Shown here piece after piece: positions 15,539 to 24,493 of a stretch of 34,009 nucleotides of DNA. Made by a program: the position numbers and the translations under genes. Below the pieces are notes generated by a model. That model was not told the DNA's origin. It searched no databases and worked only from the letters and a program-made list of their open reading frames with translations. Origin of the DNA: Candidatus Shapirobacteria bacterium (GTDB lineage Bacteria; Patescibacteriota; Microgenomatia; UBA12405); contig DPKG01000013.1 of the NCBI GenBank assembly GCA_003542615.1, positions 94,290-128,298 of the forward strand, given 5' to 3'. Each line of letters starts with the position of its first letter. The stretch's first letter is position 1.

Positions 15539-16576
15539 TTATCTTATAAATTTGGCTTTGAGACGAAGGAATTTCCAGCGGTAACGGTCGACTAGATTAT
15601 AAAGCTGATAAAGTTGGTGATTAATGATCAGATCATAGGTACCGACAAATTCAAATAAGTCTCCGCCGTAACCTTGTTTAAATCGGTGGAAACCGTAACC
15701 TTGTTCTGTCTGTTTGGCGTCGGGACCAAGTGATCCCCACATATCAAAAGTCTTTAGATTTAGAGATTTTCCCAGTTTGATAGATTCCCACATTAATAAA
15801 TTAGGAGCCATAACCTGACGATGACTGTCTGATGAGGCACCATAAGGATAAAAAAGTTTGTCTTTTAATACAAAAAGCATAAAGGCGGCCAAAGTTTGAC
15901 CCTGATAATTAGCCAGCAAGATACGGGGCATATCGGTTTGCTTGAGGGTTTTCCAGAGGTCCTGATGATATTTTTCAGAGTGGAGGTAAAAACCTTGACG
16001 TCGGGTAGTGTCAAAAAGTAATTTGAGATAAATTTCAAAACCCTGATCGGATGTCTTTTCTTCAATAATGACACCGTGACGATTGGCCAGTCGAATATTA
16101 TAACGGGTTTTGGAGTTGACAGACTCTAAAAGCTGTTCTTCGGTTTTGGTTAAATCTACGACATAAGTATATGGATAAAAGGCAACTTTGGGGGATATTT
16201 TAAGATCAGAAAATTGAGGTATATCGTTAAGTCTTTCCGTGGTTCCATCGAGACGATATTTTTTTTGAAAAACATCCGGTTCGAATTTGACAAAAATTGC
16301 ATTTTCATCGATGGCGATTTTTTTGACATTTTTGAGAATCTCATCATCGATTTTGGGTCCACGAAGAATAGTGCCGATGGAATAATTTGTTTTGGGAATT
16401 TGATGAAAAGAGACGGAATAAGCACTAATGATTTTGCCTTTGTCAAAAACACCGAGACGATAGACCCGATGACCTTGGCTGATTTGGAATTCACCCCAAT
16501 CCCAGGTTTGAACCGGATGACTAATCACAGAATCGTACAGTTTTTGTTCTTCTTTATATAAAATGCGGGTGATCAT
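15539..16576 (-). CDS. FemAB-like peptidyltransferase (peptidoglycan bridge, GNAT fold)
   Basis: Fem transferases use aminoacyl-tRNA to add amino acids to the lipid II stem peptide. The N-terminal half contains QTWDWGEFQISQGHRVYRLGVFDKGKI, which matches the FemX/FemAB start (SFLQSWEWGEFQ). The centre has TRYNIRLANRHGVIIEE, matching the conserved KTRYNIRLAEKKGV of the family, and a stretch like FPYGASSDSHRQVMAPNLLMWESIKLGK. The end has FDMWGSLGPD and GFHRFKQGYGGDLFEFVGTYDL, also family hallmarks. The 345 aa is normal. The protein is cytoplasmic with no signal peptide. Its ATG overlaps the stop of the upstream metallopeptidase by 4 bases. Specific substrate and added residue cannot be told. Confidence 0.85.
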   Translation of the reverse strand: MITRILYKEEQKLYDSVISHPVQTWDWGEFQISQGHRVYRLGVFDKGKIISAYSVSFHQIPKTNYSIGTILRGPKIDDEILKNVKKIAIDENAIFVKFEPDVFQKKYRLDGTTERLNDIPQFSDLKISPKVAFYPYTYVVDLTKTEEQLLESVNSKTRYNIRLANRHGVIIEEKTSDQGFEIYLKLLFDTTRRQGFYLHSEKYHQDLWKTLKQTDMPRILLANYQGQTLAAFMLFVLKDKLFYPYGASSDSHRQVMAPNLLMWESIKLGKSLNLKTFDMWGSLGPDAKQTEQGYGFHRFKQGYGGDLFEFVGTYDLIINHQLYQLYNLVDRYRWKFLRLKAKFIR

Positions 16577-17205
16577 AGGTTATTAATATTATCGTAATTA
16601 AGTTCAAATCCATAAATTTTATTAAATACTTTTGGGAATTGACTGTTGTCTGAAGTTTTTCTTATGCTTTTTAGTAAGTCAAGTAACTTTTCTTTGCCAA
16701 ATTTTGTAACTAGCTTTTCAACAACAAAACCGGATTCTTGGTAAACATCTTTACCATCAATAAAATTGGTCGACTCGAATAATAAAAAGTTTGAGAGTTT
16801 ACCGACTTTTTTGTAATTGGTTAATTGTCCAGATAAATAGATAGATATTCCTTCGTTGAGCCAAACTGGTTGAGATCTTCGGGTAATTGTTTGAAAATAT
16901 TTATGACAAATTTCGTGACGAAGAGTAAGAAGATTTTTTTGAAGGTCAAATTTTTTGTTTGATTCTTGGTTATAAACTTTTTCTGACATCAAAAAAGTTA
17001 GGTTATAGATGCTAAATGCAGTTTCAAAAGGTTGGGTTTTCCGACCAACAATGTCATCGAATTCTTGGCGAGAATTTAGAAATATCAAACATATTTTGTG
17101 TTTTAATTTTACTTCAAAATATTTTTCAAATTCCATAACAGCTTGATCGATCGTATCTTGATAATGTTTATTAATAGGAAGGACTTGAAGGGAGTAATGG
17201 TCCAT
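16573..17205 (-). CDS. HExxH metallopeptidase-like protein (gluzincin type)
   Basis: This 210-aa protein contains RHEICHKYF, which fits the zinc-peptidase motif HExxH, followed by PVWLNEGISIYLSG, where NEG supplies the third zinc ligand Glu as in MA-clan gluzincins. No signal peptide or membrane span is visible, so it appears cytoplasmic unless the start lies elsewhere. The specific family is not recognised; the layout recalls peptidase_MA-like proteins with a basic helical C-terminus. It begins 3 bases after the pcrA-like gene and overlaps the FemAB-like gene by 4 bases, so the three are co-transcribed. A role in cell-wall or protein turnover is possible but not shown. Confidence 0.7.
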   Translation of the reverse strand: MDHYSLQVLPINKHYQDTIDQAVMEFEKYFEVKLKHKICLIFLNSRQEFDDIVGRKTQPFETAFSIYNLTFLMSEKVYNQESNKKFDLQKNLLTLRHEICHKYFQTITRRSQPVWLNEGISIYLSGQLTNYKKVGKLSNFLLFESTNFIDGKDVYQESGFVVEKLVTKFGKEKLLDLLKSIRKTSDNSQFPKVFNKIYGFELNYDNINNL

Positions 17206-17208
17206 AGG

Positions 17209-19092
17209 TTAGTATATATCAGGGTCGTAGATAAAATCATCGTCTAGAGGAGTAGATTTTGGGCGACGGTAATCGCGAACTATTTCAAGAGGTTCATCAA
17301 ACTCAATTAGTTTTTCAGGGATATCTATTAAAAATCGTGATGGTTCGTTTAGGGAACTTTTACCAAAATATAATCTTTGGGTAGCATAGGTAATAAATAG
17401 ATAATCCTTGGCCCGAGTAATACCGACATAACATAGTCGACGTTCTTCTTCGGTTTGAGACGGATCCATTAGAGATCGGGAATGCGGCAAAATCCCCTCT
17501 TCAAAGCCAACCAAAAAAACAACTTCAAATTCCAAACCTTTTGAACTGTGAAGGGTCATAAGACGAACACCCTGTTTCTGGTCTTTTTTCTTTTTACGTT
17601 TTTCCTGTTCAGAATATTCCTGCTGAACCAGAGCAATATTTTCCAAAAAATCCCCAAGAGAAGGATAAGTGGTGGCGACTGATTTCAATTCTTTGATATT
17701 TTCAATACGACGCTGATCATCTTCGTCTTTGGGATTAAATTTGTCCAGATATCCGGAGTTGACAACCATTGATTCTAAGATCTGAGAAGAATTTAGATCT
17801 TCTATATCTAATTTAGCGATGTGTTCCAGTAATGTTGATTGACGACGCTTGCCAATGGCTTTTTGAATACGATCCAGAGATATTTTGTCACTAGGATTGT
17901 GGACATAACGAAGCATTGCTAATATATCCTTAACTTCGGCCCTTTCGTAAAATTTAATGCCACCAATCAAAACATAGGGAATATTGTATTTCAAAAAAAC
18001 TTCTTCCAAAACCCTGGATTGAGCATTCATCCGATAAAGAACAGCCATGTTACGGTAATTTATCTTGAGATTTTCATATAAAAATTTTACTTTTTGGGCA
18101 ACAAAATCGGCTTCATTGATTTCACTTTCGGCGATATAAAGTTTAATTTTTTCAGTGGAGGTTTTGGTGGAAAAAAGTTTTAGGATGGGGTGGGAAGTGT
18201 TTTTGGAGATGACAGCATTGGCAGCCTCTAAAATAATTGGAGTGGATCGATAATTTTGTTCCATATTGACAACTTTGGCATCTTTAAAATCGTTGGTAAA
18301 ATTGACCAAATTTTGATAATTGGCACCCCGCCAACCATAAATAGCCTGAGAAGCATCGCCAACGGCAGTAAGTTGGCGAAATTTTTTGGCTAAAAGTTTG
18401 GTAAGTAAATATTGGATCTGATTGGTGTCCTGATATTCGTCGACTAAAACGTGTTTGAAACGATGCTGATATTTTTCTAAAATTTGGGGATTTTGGTTAA
18501 ACAATTCGACGGTTTTAAACAAAAGGTCGTTAAAATCGAGAGCGTGAAACAGATCGAGTTTCTTTTGATATTTTTGATAAATTTTGGCGGCAGTTTCCTG
18601 CCAATAACCGTGAGATAAGTTAAGAGCGTCTTTCGGGGTTTGAAAATTATTTTTAAGATTTTCAATATAATATTGGACTGAACTGGCTTTGAATTCTTTG
18701 GGGTTTAGTTCAAGTTCGCGTAAAATATTTTTAATTAAATTTTCCTGATCGTTGCTGTCGTAAATGACATAATTGGAAGGAACGTCGACAGGAAGACCAT
18801 CGGAGCGTAGGACCCGACAACAAAATGAGTGGAATGTACCGGCAAATAATCCTGCAGTTTCGGGAAGCAGGGCGGACATACGATTTTTCATCTCCTCGGC
18901 TGCTTTATTGGTGAAGGTTAAAAGAAGTATTTCTCCGGGGACGGCAATTCTTTCCTGGACAAACCAGGCTGCCCGGTGAGTCAGTACCCGGGTTTTACCG
19001 CTTCCGGCTCCGGCTAAGAGCAAAAGAGGACTCCCCTGGTAGGTAACAGCCAGTTTTTGGTTTGGGTTGAGACCAATGAGTATGTCGGACAT
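17209..19092 (-). CDS. pcrA: ATP-dependent DNA helicase, PcrA/UvrD type
   Basis: This 3'-5' superfamily 1A helicase would act in repair and in removing proteins from DNA. Motifs in order are LNPNQKLAV, Walker A AGAGSGKTRVLTHR, LLTFTNKAAEEMKNRM, GTFHSFCCRVLR, motif II LVDEYQDTNQIQ, motif III AVGDASQAIYGWRGAN, MEQNYRST, motif V VRLMTLHSSKGLEFEVVFLVGFEEGILPH and motif VI EEERRLCYVGITRAK. At 627 aa it is shorter than B. subtilis PcrA (739 aa), lacking the C-terminal extension and Tudor-like domain. Its N-terminus (MSDI) and helicase core resemble the larger helicase-nuclease at 8290-11478, but there is no nuclease domain. A CATAAT sits 6 bases before the ATG. Confidence 0.93.
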   Translation of the reverse strand: MSDILIGLNPNQKLAVTYQGSPLLLLAGAGSGKTRVLTHRAAWFVQERIAVPGEILLLTFTNKAAEEMKNRMSALLPETAGLFAGTFHSFCCRVLRSDGLPVDVPSNYVIYDSNDQENLIKNILRELELNPKEFKASSVQYYIENLKNNFQTPKDALNLSHGYWQETAAKIYQKYQKKLDLFHALDFNDLLFKTVELFNQNPQILEKYQHRFKHVLVDEYQDTNQIQYLLTKLLAKKFRQLTAVGDASQAIYGWRGANYQNLVNFTNDFKDAKVVNMEQNYRSTPIILEAANAVISKNTSHPILKLFSTKTSTEKIKLYIAESEINEADFVAQKVKFLYENLKINYRNMAVLYRMNAQSRVLEEVFLKYNIPYVLIGGIKFYERAEVKDILAMLRYVHNPSDKISLDRIQKAIGKRRQSTLLEHIAKLDIEDLNSSQILESMVVNSGYLDKFNPKDEDDQRRIENIKELKSVATTYPSLGDFLENIALVQQEYSEQEKRKKKKDQKQGVRLMTLHSSKGLEFEVVFLVGFEEGILPHSRSLMDPSQTEEERRLCYVGITRAKDYLFITYATQRLYFGKSSLNEPSRFLIDIPEKLIEFDEPLEIVRDYRRPKSTPLDDDFIYDPDIY

Positions 19093-19133
19093 CTTTTTAT
19101 TATGGCACGAAAATTTAAAAATCAGGGATGCGG

Positions 19134-21278
19134 CTATTTAGTAATTTTGTATAGACGGGTGTCGTTTGATTGGAAAATGATTTTGGCGATTTTATTAAAT
19201 ACTTCCTGCGTATGATTTGGATATTTTTCTCTTTCCAAATCTCCGACAAAAATATAGGATACTGAATATTTTTGAAGGAGTGACCGAACTTCGTTGACAT
19301 CGGTAGATTCGTATATTTGTTGAACATCGGACTGACGGATTGATGGTTGGTCGTAACCTCCGCGCCAAAGCCATTCATGGACAACCCATCCCTCCACGGT
19401 TGGTAATCCGGTGCCAACGGAAATTTGGTTGTATTCGGTATAGCTATCGCCGACGGCCTCGACAATTACCGGTTGATCGGGTATGTTTTGATTTATCCAA
19501 TTGATGGCAGCGTAGTTATCGGAGTAACGATTCAATAAATATTTGAGACCATCAAGACCTTTTGATTGTGTCAATCCGTAATATGATTTGACGGCAAAAT
19601 AGGGATATATTAAATGAGATAAAAAGACAATAATAAATAATAATTTATAGGTACGACGATATAAAGGTGTCTTGAGAGATCCGATTAGTCTTAACCAGAT
19701 ATATCCGGAAACCAGACTGTACATGATGAAAGCTTGATAGACAAGTTTGAACATAGTATTGGCCCGACGATGTTCAAAAATATAAATGTCTTTGATGTAA
19801 CCAATTTCCGGGATAATTATTAAAAATGTGGCTACCAATATTAAGGCCAAAGTGAAAATGTCTGTGAAAGGAAATTGATGGGATTTGGTTTTGATTTTAC
19901 GAAAAAATAAAAATAAAACAAAAGGAATACAAATTAGCCAAAAACCACCATATAAAATGAATAATTGATAAAAAGGCGTATGACTATCGGAGAAGCGTAG
20001 TCCTTCGGCCATGGGAGTAAAATTGAGTGAAAAAGGGAGGGTGAAGAGATACCAAAAAATAATTATCATAAAACCGTTGGAGGCGGTTTTAAAGAGTGAA
20101 TAGGGAAGATTGGCTGAGTATTTGAGGTTGTAAAACAGATAGACGACAGCGAACAGCAAACCGTAAACGGCAAAATCCCAGGCATTTGTCATGTAGGCGA
20201 TGGCAAGAGTAAGCCCTAGACCAAAAATTAGTTTCCAGTTGAGAGGCTGATCCGTAGGTGTTTTAACATATTTTGTTGTAGTAAAGGCCAAAAGTAAAGC
20301 TACTAAAAAAAGAATAACGGGGACATCATTCAGATGACCATGAAGATCGGCGACGGTAAAACTGTAAATGGGAAATTCGTGAATAGTTTTATCATCAGTT
20401 TCAGGATCAAAACCAATAAATCTGGTAGCATCTGGATACCAGTACGAGGAAACAGCTGATTGTAGAGCTGACTGAGTGAGAGTGAATTTACCTTCATTGG
20501 CTTCTATATTATTTCGGGTAATTTTGTAGACAGCATGGAGATTACCTCCAAAGGTAAGTAAAAAAGCCGAAATTAATCCGGCTAAAATAAAAAGACCGGG
20601 TCGGGTGTTGATAATTTTTGGTTTGATGTTTTTGAGGTAAAAATAGCTTAAATTTGAGGCAATTGAAAAACCTGAAGTGAAAGTAAGGGCACAGATGGTG
20701 GCAATAGAAAGGTTGTAGGTTATAGAAGAAGGGATGGTGGATAATTTGGTCAGAACAGCAAAAAGTAGGTGGCCAAAATAATAGTAATTGATTGGTTGAC
20801 CGGCAAACCACATGTCGGCAGGGGGCATAAATTTGCTTCTTAGGGCAGAATTTACAAAACCCCAGTCCATATATTTTTCCAAACCTTCAATTTCGGGGGC
20901 AAAGCTTCTAACAAAAGACCAAGTTGTCAGAATAACTAAAAAAAGAATTTCTTCAAATAAAAATATTTTCCAATTTTGGGAAAGTATTTTTTTAAATATT
21001 TTGAGATTAGCCGAACCGTTTTGAGACAGATAACGGTATATTAAAAAAGCGGCGAATATTATTAATAATAAAATGGAATTTTGGGTAAAAGGTAAAAAAT
21101 GGGGAACACCAAGAATAAAAATAAGATAGGTTAAAAGAGCAGATGAGACTATCTTAGTGAAGATGTAACCCTTATCCCAGAAATTTCTAAAGATTGAAAC
21201 AATTAAAGGTAAACTTAAAGCTCCCAATAAAAAAAGAACCAGCCACCACCAAATAATATAATTTAAGTCTGACAACAT
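19134..21278 (-). CDS. DUF2298 (Chlor_Arch_YYY) multi-span membrane protein, GT-C-like
   Basis: This 714-aa integral membrane protein has a dozen or more hydrophobic helices. Hallmarks of the DUF2298 family are visible: QPINYYYFGHLLFAVLTKL (the YYY motif), FTVADLHGHLNDVP, MTNAWDFAVYG and FEHRRANTMFKLVYQAF. The C-terminal ~120 residues are an extracytoplasmic domain (AINWINQNIPDQPVIVEAVG, then SYIFVGDLEREKYP). DUF2298 proteins have no proven function in general but share the layout of GT-C glycosyltransferases that use polyprenyl-phosphate sugars. The gene starts 3 bases after the PAP2 phosphatase gene, which fits a role with lipid-linked sugars. Family membership is well supported; the reaction is inference. 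Confidence 0.88.
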   Translation of the reverse strand: MLSDLNYIIWWWLVLFLLGALSLPLIVSIFRNFWDKGYIFTKIVSSALLTYLIFILGVPHFLPFTQNSILLLIIFAAFLIYRYLSQNGSANLKIFKKILSQNWKIFLFEEILFLVILTTWSFVRSFAPEIEGLEKYMDWGFVNSALRSKFMPPADMWFAGQPINYYYFGHLLFAVLTKLSTIPSSITYNLSIATICALTFTSGFSIASNLSYFYLKNIKPKIINTRPGLFILAGLISAFLLTFGGNLHAVYKITRNNIEANEGKFTLTQSALQSAVSSYWYPDATRFIGFDPETDDKTIHEFPIYSFTVADLHGHLNDVPVILFLVALLLAFTTTKYVKTPTDQPLNWKLIFGLGLTLAIAYMTNAWDFAVYGLLFAVVYLFYNLKYSANLPYSLFKTASNGFMIIIFWYLFTLPFSLNFTPMAEGLRFSDSHTPFYQLFILYGGFWLICIPFVLFLFFRKIKTKSHQFPFTDIFTLALILVATFLIIIPEIGYIKDIYIFEHRRANTMFKLVYQAFIMYSLVSGYIWLRLIGSLKTPLYRRTYKLLFIIVFLSHLIYPYFAVKSYYGLTQSKGLDGLKYLLNRYSDNYAAINWINQNIPDQPVIVEAVGDSYTEYNQISVGTGLPTVEGWVVHEWLWRGGYDQPSIRQSDVQQIYESTDVNEVRSLLQKYSVSYIFVGDLEREKYPNHTQEVFNKIAKIIFQSNDTRLYKITK

Positions 21279-21281
21279 AAT

Positions 21282-21842
21282 TTAGAAAATGTTAAAAATT
21301 GTCCGAATAAAGTTTACCAAAAAAGAAGGGAATTGGAGCCGATAGGTAGTGAGCCAAATTGATAGCCCAAGAAAAAATCCGCCGATCATATCAATGGGAT
21401 AATGGAAGCCGGCAAAAACACGAAATGATAACAAGGGGATGGTAATTAGCAGATAAATGACAGGAGAAAAAACTTGATATTGAAGAATGAAGAACAAAAA
21501 AAAGACCGCTTTCATAGTATGACCGGAGGGGAAAGATCCGGTTTTGTACCATCTTTCCACTAAACCTGGAGGTAGGTGTTGGCGTTTTTGGAAAATTGGA
21601 CGTGACCAAAACTTTTTTGACTTTAGATACCGCTCAAGAATTTCACAAACTAAGGTGGCGGCAAATAATTGCCAAAAGATGTTGGCGTCATGCTTTACTA
21701 AAATAAAAGAAACTATGGCTAAAAATAGCCAGATTGAGTAATTTAGGATTACAATAAGTAAGTCGCCGTATTTACGGGATTGAAGATAAGAAAGAAGATC
21801 AAATTTTGACTGCCAGAAAAATATTTTTTTGAATAATTTCAC
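21282..21842 (-). CDS. PAP2-family membrane phosphatase
   Basis: All three PAP2 signature motifs are present: Kx6RP as KSKKFWSRP, PSGH in GSFPSGHTMK and SRx5HxxxD-like SFRVFAGFHYPID. The protein has about 5-6 membrane spans over 186 aa. PAP2 membrane enzymes remove a phosphate from lipid pyrophosphates such as undecaprenyl-PP, and the mycobacterial Rv3807c is a candidate for dephosphorylating decaprenyl-phosphoryl-5-phosphoribose. The start is GTG at 21842; an overlapping ATG one frame off runs into a stop. It is divergent from the GT4 gene and leads a run toward DUF2298 and pcrA. Confidence 0.88.
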   Translation of the reverse strand: MKLFKKIFFWQSKFDLLSYLQSRKYGDLLIVILNYSIWLFLAIVSFILVKHDANIFWQLFAATLVCEILERYLKSKKFWSRPIFQKRQHLPPGLVERWYKTGSFPSGHTMKAVFFLFFILQYQVFSPVIYLLITIPLLSFRVFAGFHYPIDMIGGFFLGLSIWLTTYRLQFPSFLVNFIRTIFNIF

Positions 21843-21851
21843 ATTTTTTTA

Positions 21852-21863
21852 AACAAGCTTGTT
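21852..21863. promoter_or_regulatory. Palindrome in the divergent PAP2/GT4 intergenic region
   Basis: AACAAGCTTGTT is a perfect 12-bp palindrome in the 43 bases between the start codons of two divergent genes. A plus-strand TATAGT (21870-21875) lies 10 bases before the GT4 ATG. A palindrome of this size is expected several times in a window this long, so only its position is suggestive. Confidence 0.3.
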
Positions 21864-21885
21864 AAATGATATAGTAAACAAAAGA

Positions 21886-22950
21886 ATGGTCAAAAAAAAG
21901 GTTTTAATTGGATTGACCTATTATTTTCCATATATTTCAGGTTTAAGTCAGTATGCCAAATTGTTGGCAGAGGGTTTGGTTAAAGACGGTTATAGAGTGG
22001 AAATAATTACGTCAAAATTTGAAAATAAGTTGGAAGACAGCGAAATTATTGCAGGAGTGAAAATACACAGATTGGGTGGATTTAAAATTGGTAAAGGGTT
22101 ATTGATACCGGGGTATATTTTAAAAACTGTACGACTTGTGAGGCGGAATCAAGTTGTAAATATTTATTTACCAGGAATTGAGGGTCTATGGCTAGCTTTA
22201 TTTGGTAAACTATTTGGGAAAAAGGTGTTGGCAACTTATATTTGTTATTTTTCCAGTGGAAATAGATTCCTTGATCGAATAATTGAATTATGGCAGAATC
22301 TGGTGTTAATAATGGCTGATGATATAGTTATTATTTCTTGGGACTATATTAAGGGCTATAAATTATTGAAACCGTTTTGGGGTAAGATTACAGAAATTCA
22401 TCCGCCAATAGTTATCAAAGAGACCAAAATGAAAATGGAACTGGAAGGGAAGGTAAAGGTCGGATTTTTAGGGAGGATTTCACGGGAGAAAAATTTGGAA
22501 GTTTTGATAAAAGCCATGGATTTATTGCCAAAAGATTGGAGACTTTATTTGGCCGGGCCGGAAAAAATAGCAGGAGAGAAAAAATATAGGGAGGAAATTG
22601 AAAAATTAATTAATAAAAATAAAAAAATAATAATTTTGGGACAAGTGGAAAATCCGGTAATATTTTATAACTCGATAGACGTTTTAGTGTTGCCGTCAAA
22701 TAATAAACTTGAAGCATTTGGAATGGTAGTTGCAGAAGCGATCAAATCAGGATGTAGAGTTGTAGTGAGTGATATGCCGGGGATGAGAGATTTGGTGATT
22801 CAAAGTGATGCCGGTTATTTGTTTGATCCAAATAATCCCTTTGATTTGGCAGAAAAATTAAAGTTGGTAGTGAAAGACGGGCGAGTTGATAAAAAAAATA
22901 ATCTTTGGAAAATCGAGGATGTTGTTCAGAAATATGAAAAGCTACTCTAA
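21886..22950 (+). CDS. Glycosyltransferase family 4 (GT-B fold)
   Basis: The N-terminal acceptor domain starts [29 protein letters not shown], the typical GT4 opening with a Gly-rich loop. The C-terminal nucleotide-sugar domain shows [30 protein letters not shown] and the Ex7E signature in [25 protein letters not shown]. At 355 aa it is complete. The ATG at 21886 is preferred over an in-frame TTG at 21859, because the family N-terminus begins there and a possible -10 box lies between them. It is the only large plus-strand gene, divergent from PAP2 and converging on the membrane protein at 22976. It probably adds a sugar to a lipid-linked or surface glycan; donor and acceptor are unknown. Confidence 0.88.
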
Positions 22951-22975
22951 AAAATATTATAAGAATAGTTGGTAT

Positions 22976-24493
22976 TTAATCAGAGGTTGAAAGATTTTTT
23001 TTGGTATCAAATAGAATATAAGCAATTAAAAAAACGAGAGAAATTAGGATATAGACCAAAAGTACTTTGTAGTTATAAATGTTTGGGAAAAACTGAACGA
23101 ACAGATTATTTATGGGAAAGTCAGAGAAGAGTGTTGTCGAAAAAACCATCCTTTTTTCACCGGTAATGTGAGGAGCAAAGTTTTCAACAGTGCTGATAAA
23201 GTTTACAATCCATGAGACTAGGATGAGAGTGAAAGAAAATAAAATAAGCCAAAGTCGGATTAATTTCCTTTTTAATGAAAATATGTAGTCCAGTGAAGAT
23301 GATAAAAGCGGGGACAAAATAGCGACAGCGGGAATGAAAAATCTAGTATCATAAGAATTGGGAGAGTAGTAAACCAGATATTTAATAGAAAAAAGTATTG
23401 AAAGCAAGGCCAGAGTGACTGAGAATGTAAATATTTTTTTGTGCTTGATGATGGAAAAAAATATGAGGAATAAAAAGGGCGACTGAAAAAAAATACCTTT
23501 ATAGGGATAGGTGAGTGCATATTTATATCCCTGTTCAAACTTGATCTGATTTGAAAAACCGGGATGTGTAGATAGTGATTTTGGTTTAATTGGTTGATTG
23601 GGACTAAATAGGTTAGTGTAGAGACTGGGTAAAAATGGAGAGCTAAAGGTTAAATTTTTATCGACTAGCCAGGTATTTTTAACTTGGTTTTCCCAACCAC
23701 TTTTAAGGTATCCACCAAACAGCTTTTGATTATAAACAAGTTGAGGTAGGTTAATTAGTGAGATAAGCATTACAAGATAGAAAGCATATGAAAGTCTTGA
23801 AGGTTTTGATGATGAAAATAGAATCAGAATAGTAGTGGCAGAAGCGATTGATACGAAAACTATTGAAGTGGGATCAGTTAAGATTGACCCTCCTAAACCG
23901 ATACCTAGACAGGTAAGATTTTTAAGACTATTTTTTTTCTGAATTATTTTTAAAAAATAGTAAGTTGAAAGAAGAATAAAAAAGACATTTGGAGGATGTC
24001 TAAAAAAAGATGATGAGTACTTCCAAATTAGACTTCCTAGGGCAAATGATACAGAAGCCATAAAGGAAGAAAACAGACTAGAATTCAGAATATTACGGCT
24101 TATAAGAAAGACAAAATATGCACTTAGAGCTCCAAAAAGTGAGACCCCAATAGCAGAAGCGGCTTCGAGGGCGCTTGTTTCATTTATTCCAGGATGGTGG
24201 CCGTTGTATGGAGAAACGGTAAGGTGTTTTAATTTAGTTGAAATCCAAAAGAAGGGAATTATTAGAAATGATTCGCCGGGAGATCTGCCAGAAATGAAAT
24301 GATCCCCAAATTTAGCCACGTCAGGCCATGATAAATCAATTGAGTCGTCAATATACAGGCTTCGTGATTCAACAATTGACTTGGCCAAAGAGTATTGGGG
24401 AGAGTCGCCAGAATTTTGCAGACCAACGCTGCCAAAAAAATAAATGCCTGTAAGAAACCAAATTAAGCAGAAGACTGTGATAATTCTACTCAT
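22976..24493 (-). CDS. Multi-span membrane protein, putative GT-C glycosyltransferase
   Basis: This 505-aa protein has an N-terminal span, then an extracytoplasmic loop with GLQNSGDSPQYSLAKSIVESRSLYID and HFISGRSPGESFLIIPFF. That layout matches the first loop of ArnT/PMT-like GT-C enzymes, where an Asp (here in NSGDS) acts as catalytic base. About 11-12 further spans follow, and the C-terminus is basic and cytoplasmic. It overlaps the preceding gene's stop by 4 bases and ends the UbiA-led operon. Sequence is more diverged than its two neighbours, so specific family membership is tentative. It converges on the GT4 gene with 25 bases between them. Confidence 0.7.
   Translation of the reverse strand: MSRIITVFCLIWFLTGIYFFGSVGLQNSGDSPQYSLAKSIVESRSLYIDDSIDLSWPDVAKFGDHFISGRSPGESFLIIPFFWISTKLKHLTVSPYNGHHPGINETSALEAASAIGVSLFGALSAYFVFLISRNILNSSLFSSFMASVSFALGSLIWKYSSSFFRHPPNVFFILLSTYYFLKIIQKKNSLKNLTCLGIGLGGSILTDPTSIVFVSIASATTILILFSSSKPSRLSYAFYLVMLISLINLPQLVYNQKLFGGYLKSGWENQVKNTWLVDKNLTFSSPFLPSLYTNLFSPNQPIKPKSLSTHPGFSNQIKFEQGYKYALTYPYKGIFFQSPFLFLIFFSIIKHKKIFTFSVTLALLSILFSIKYLVYYSPNSYDTRFFIPAVAILSPLLSSSLDYIFSLKRKLIRLWLILFSFTLILVSWIVNFISTVENFAPHITGEKRMVFSTTLFSDFPINNLFVQFFPNIYNYKVLLVYILISLVFLIAYILFDTKKNLSTSD

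Noticed and set aside
21859..21888. TTG start for the GT4 gene giving nine extra residues
   Set aside because: The extra residues do not fit the GT4 N-terminus, and the region holds a probable -10 box; ATG at 21886 is better.
22969..23166. Plus-strand 65-aa frame after the GT4 gene
   Set aside because: Lies wholly inside the minus-strand 505-aa membrane protein gene apart from a few bases, with composition of a shadow frame.
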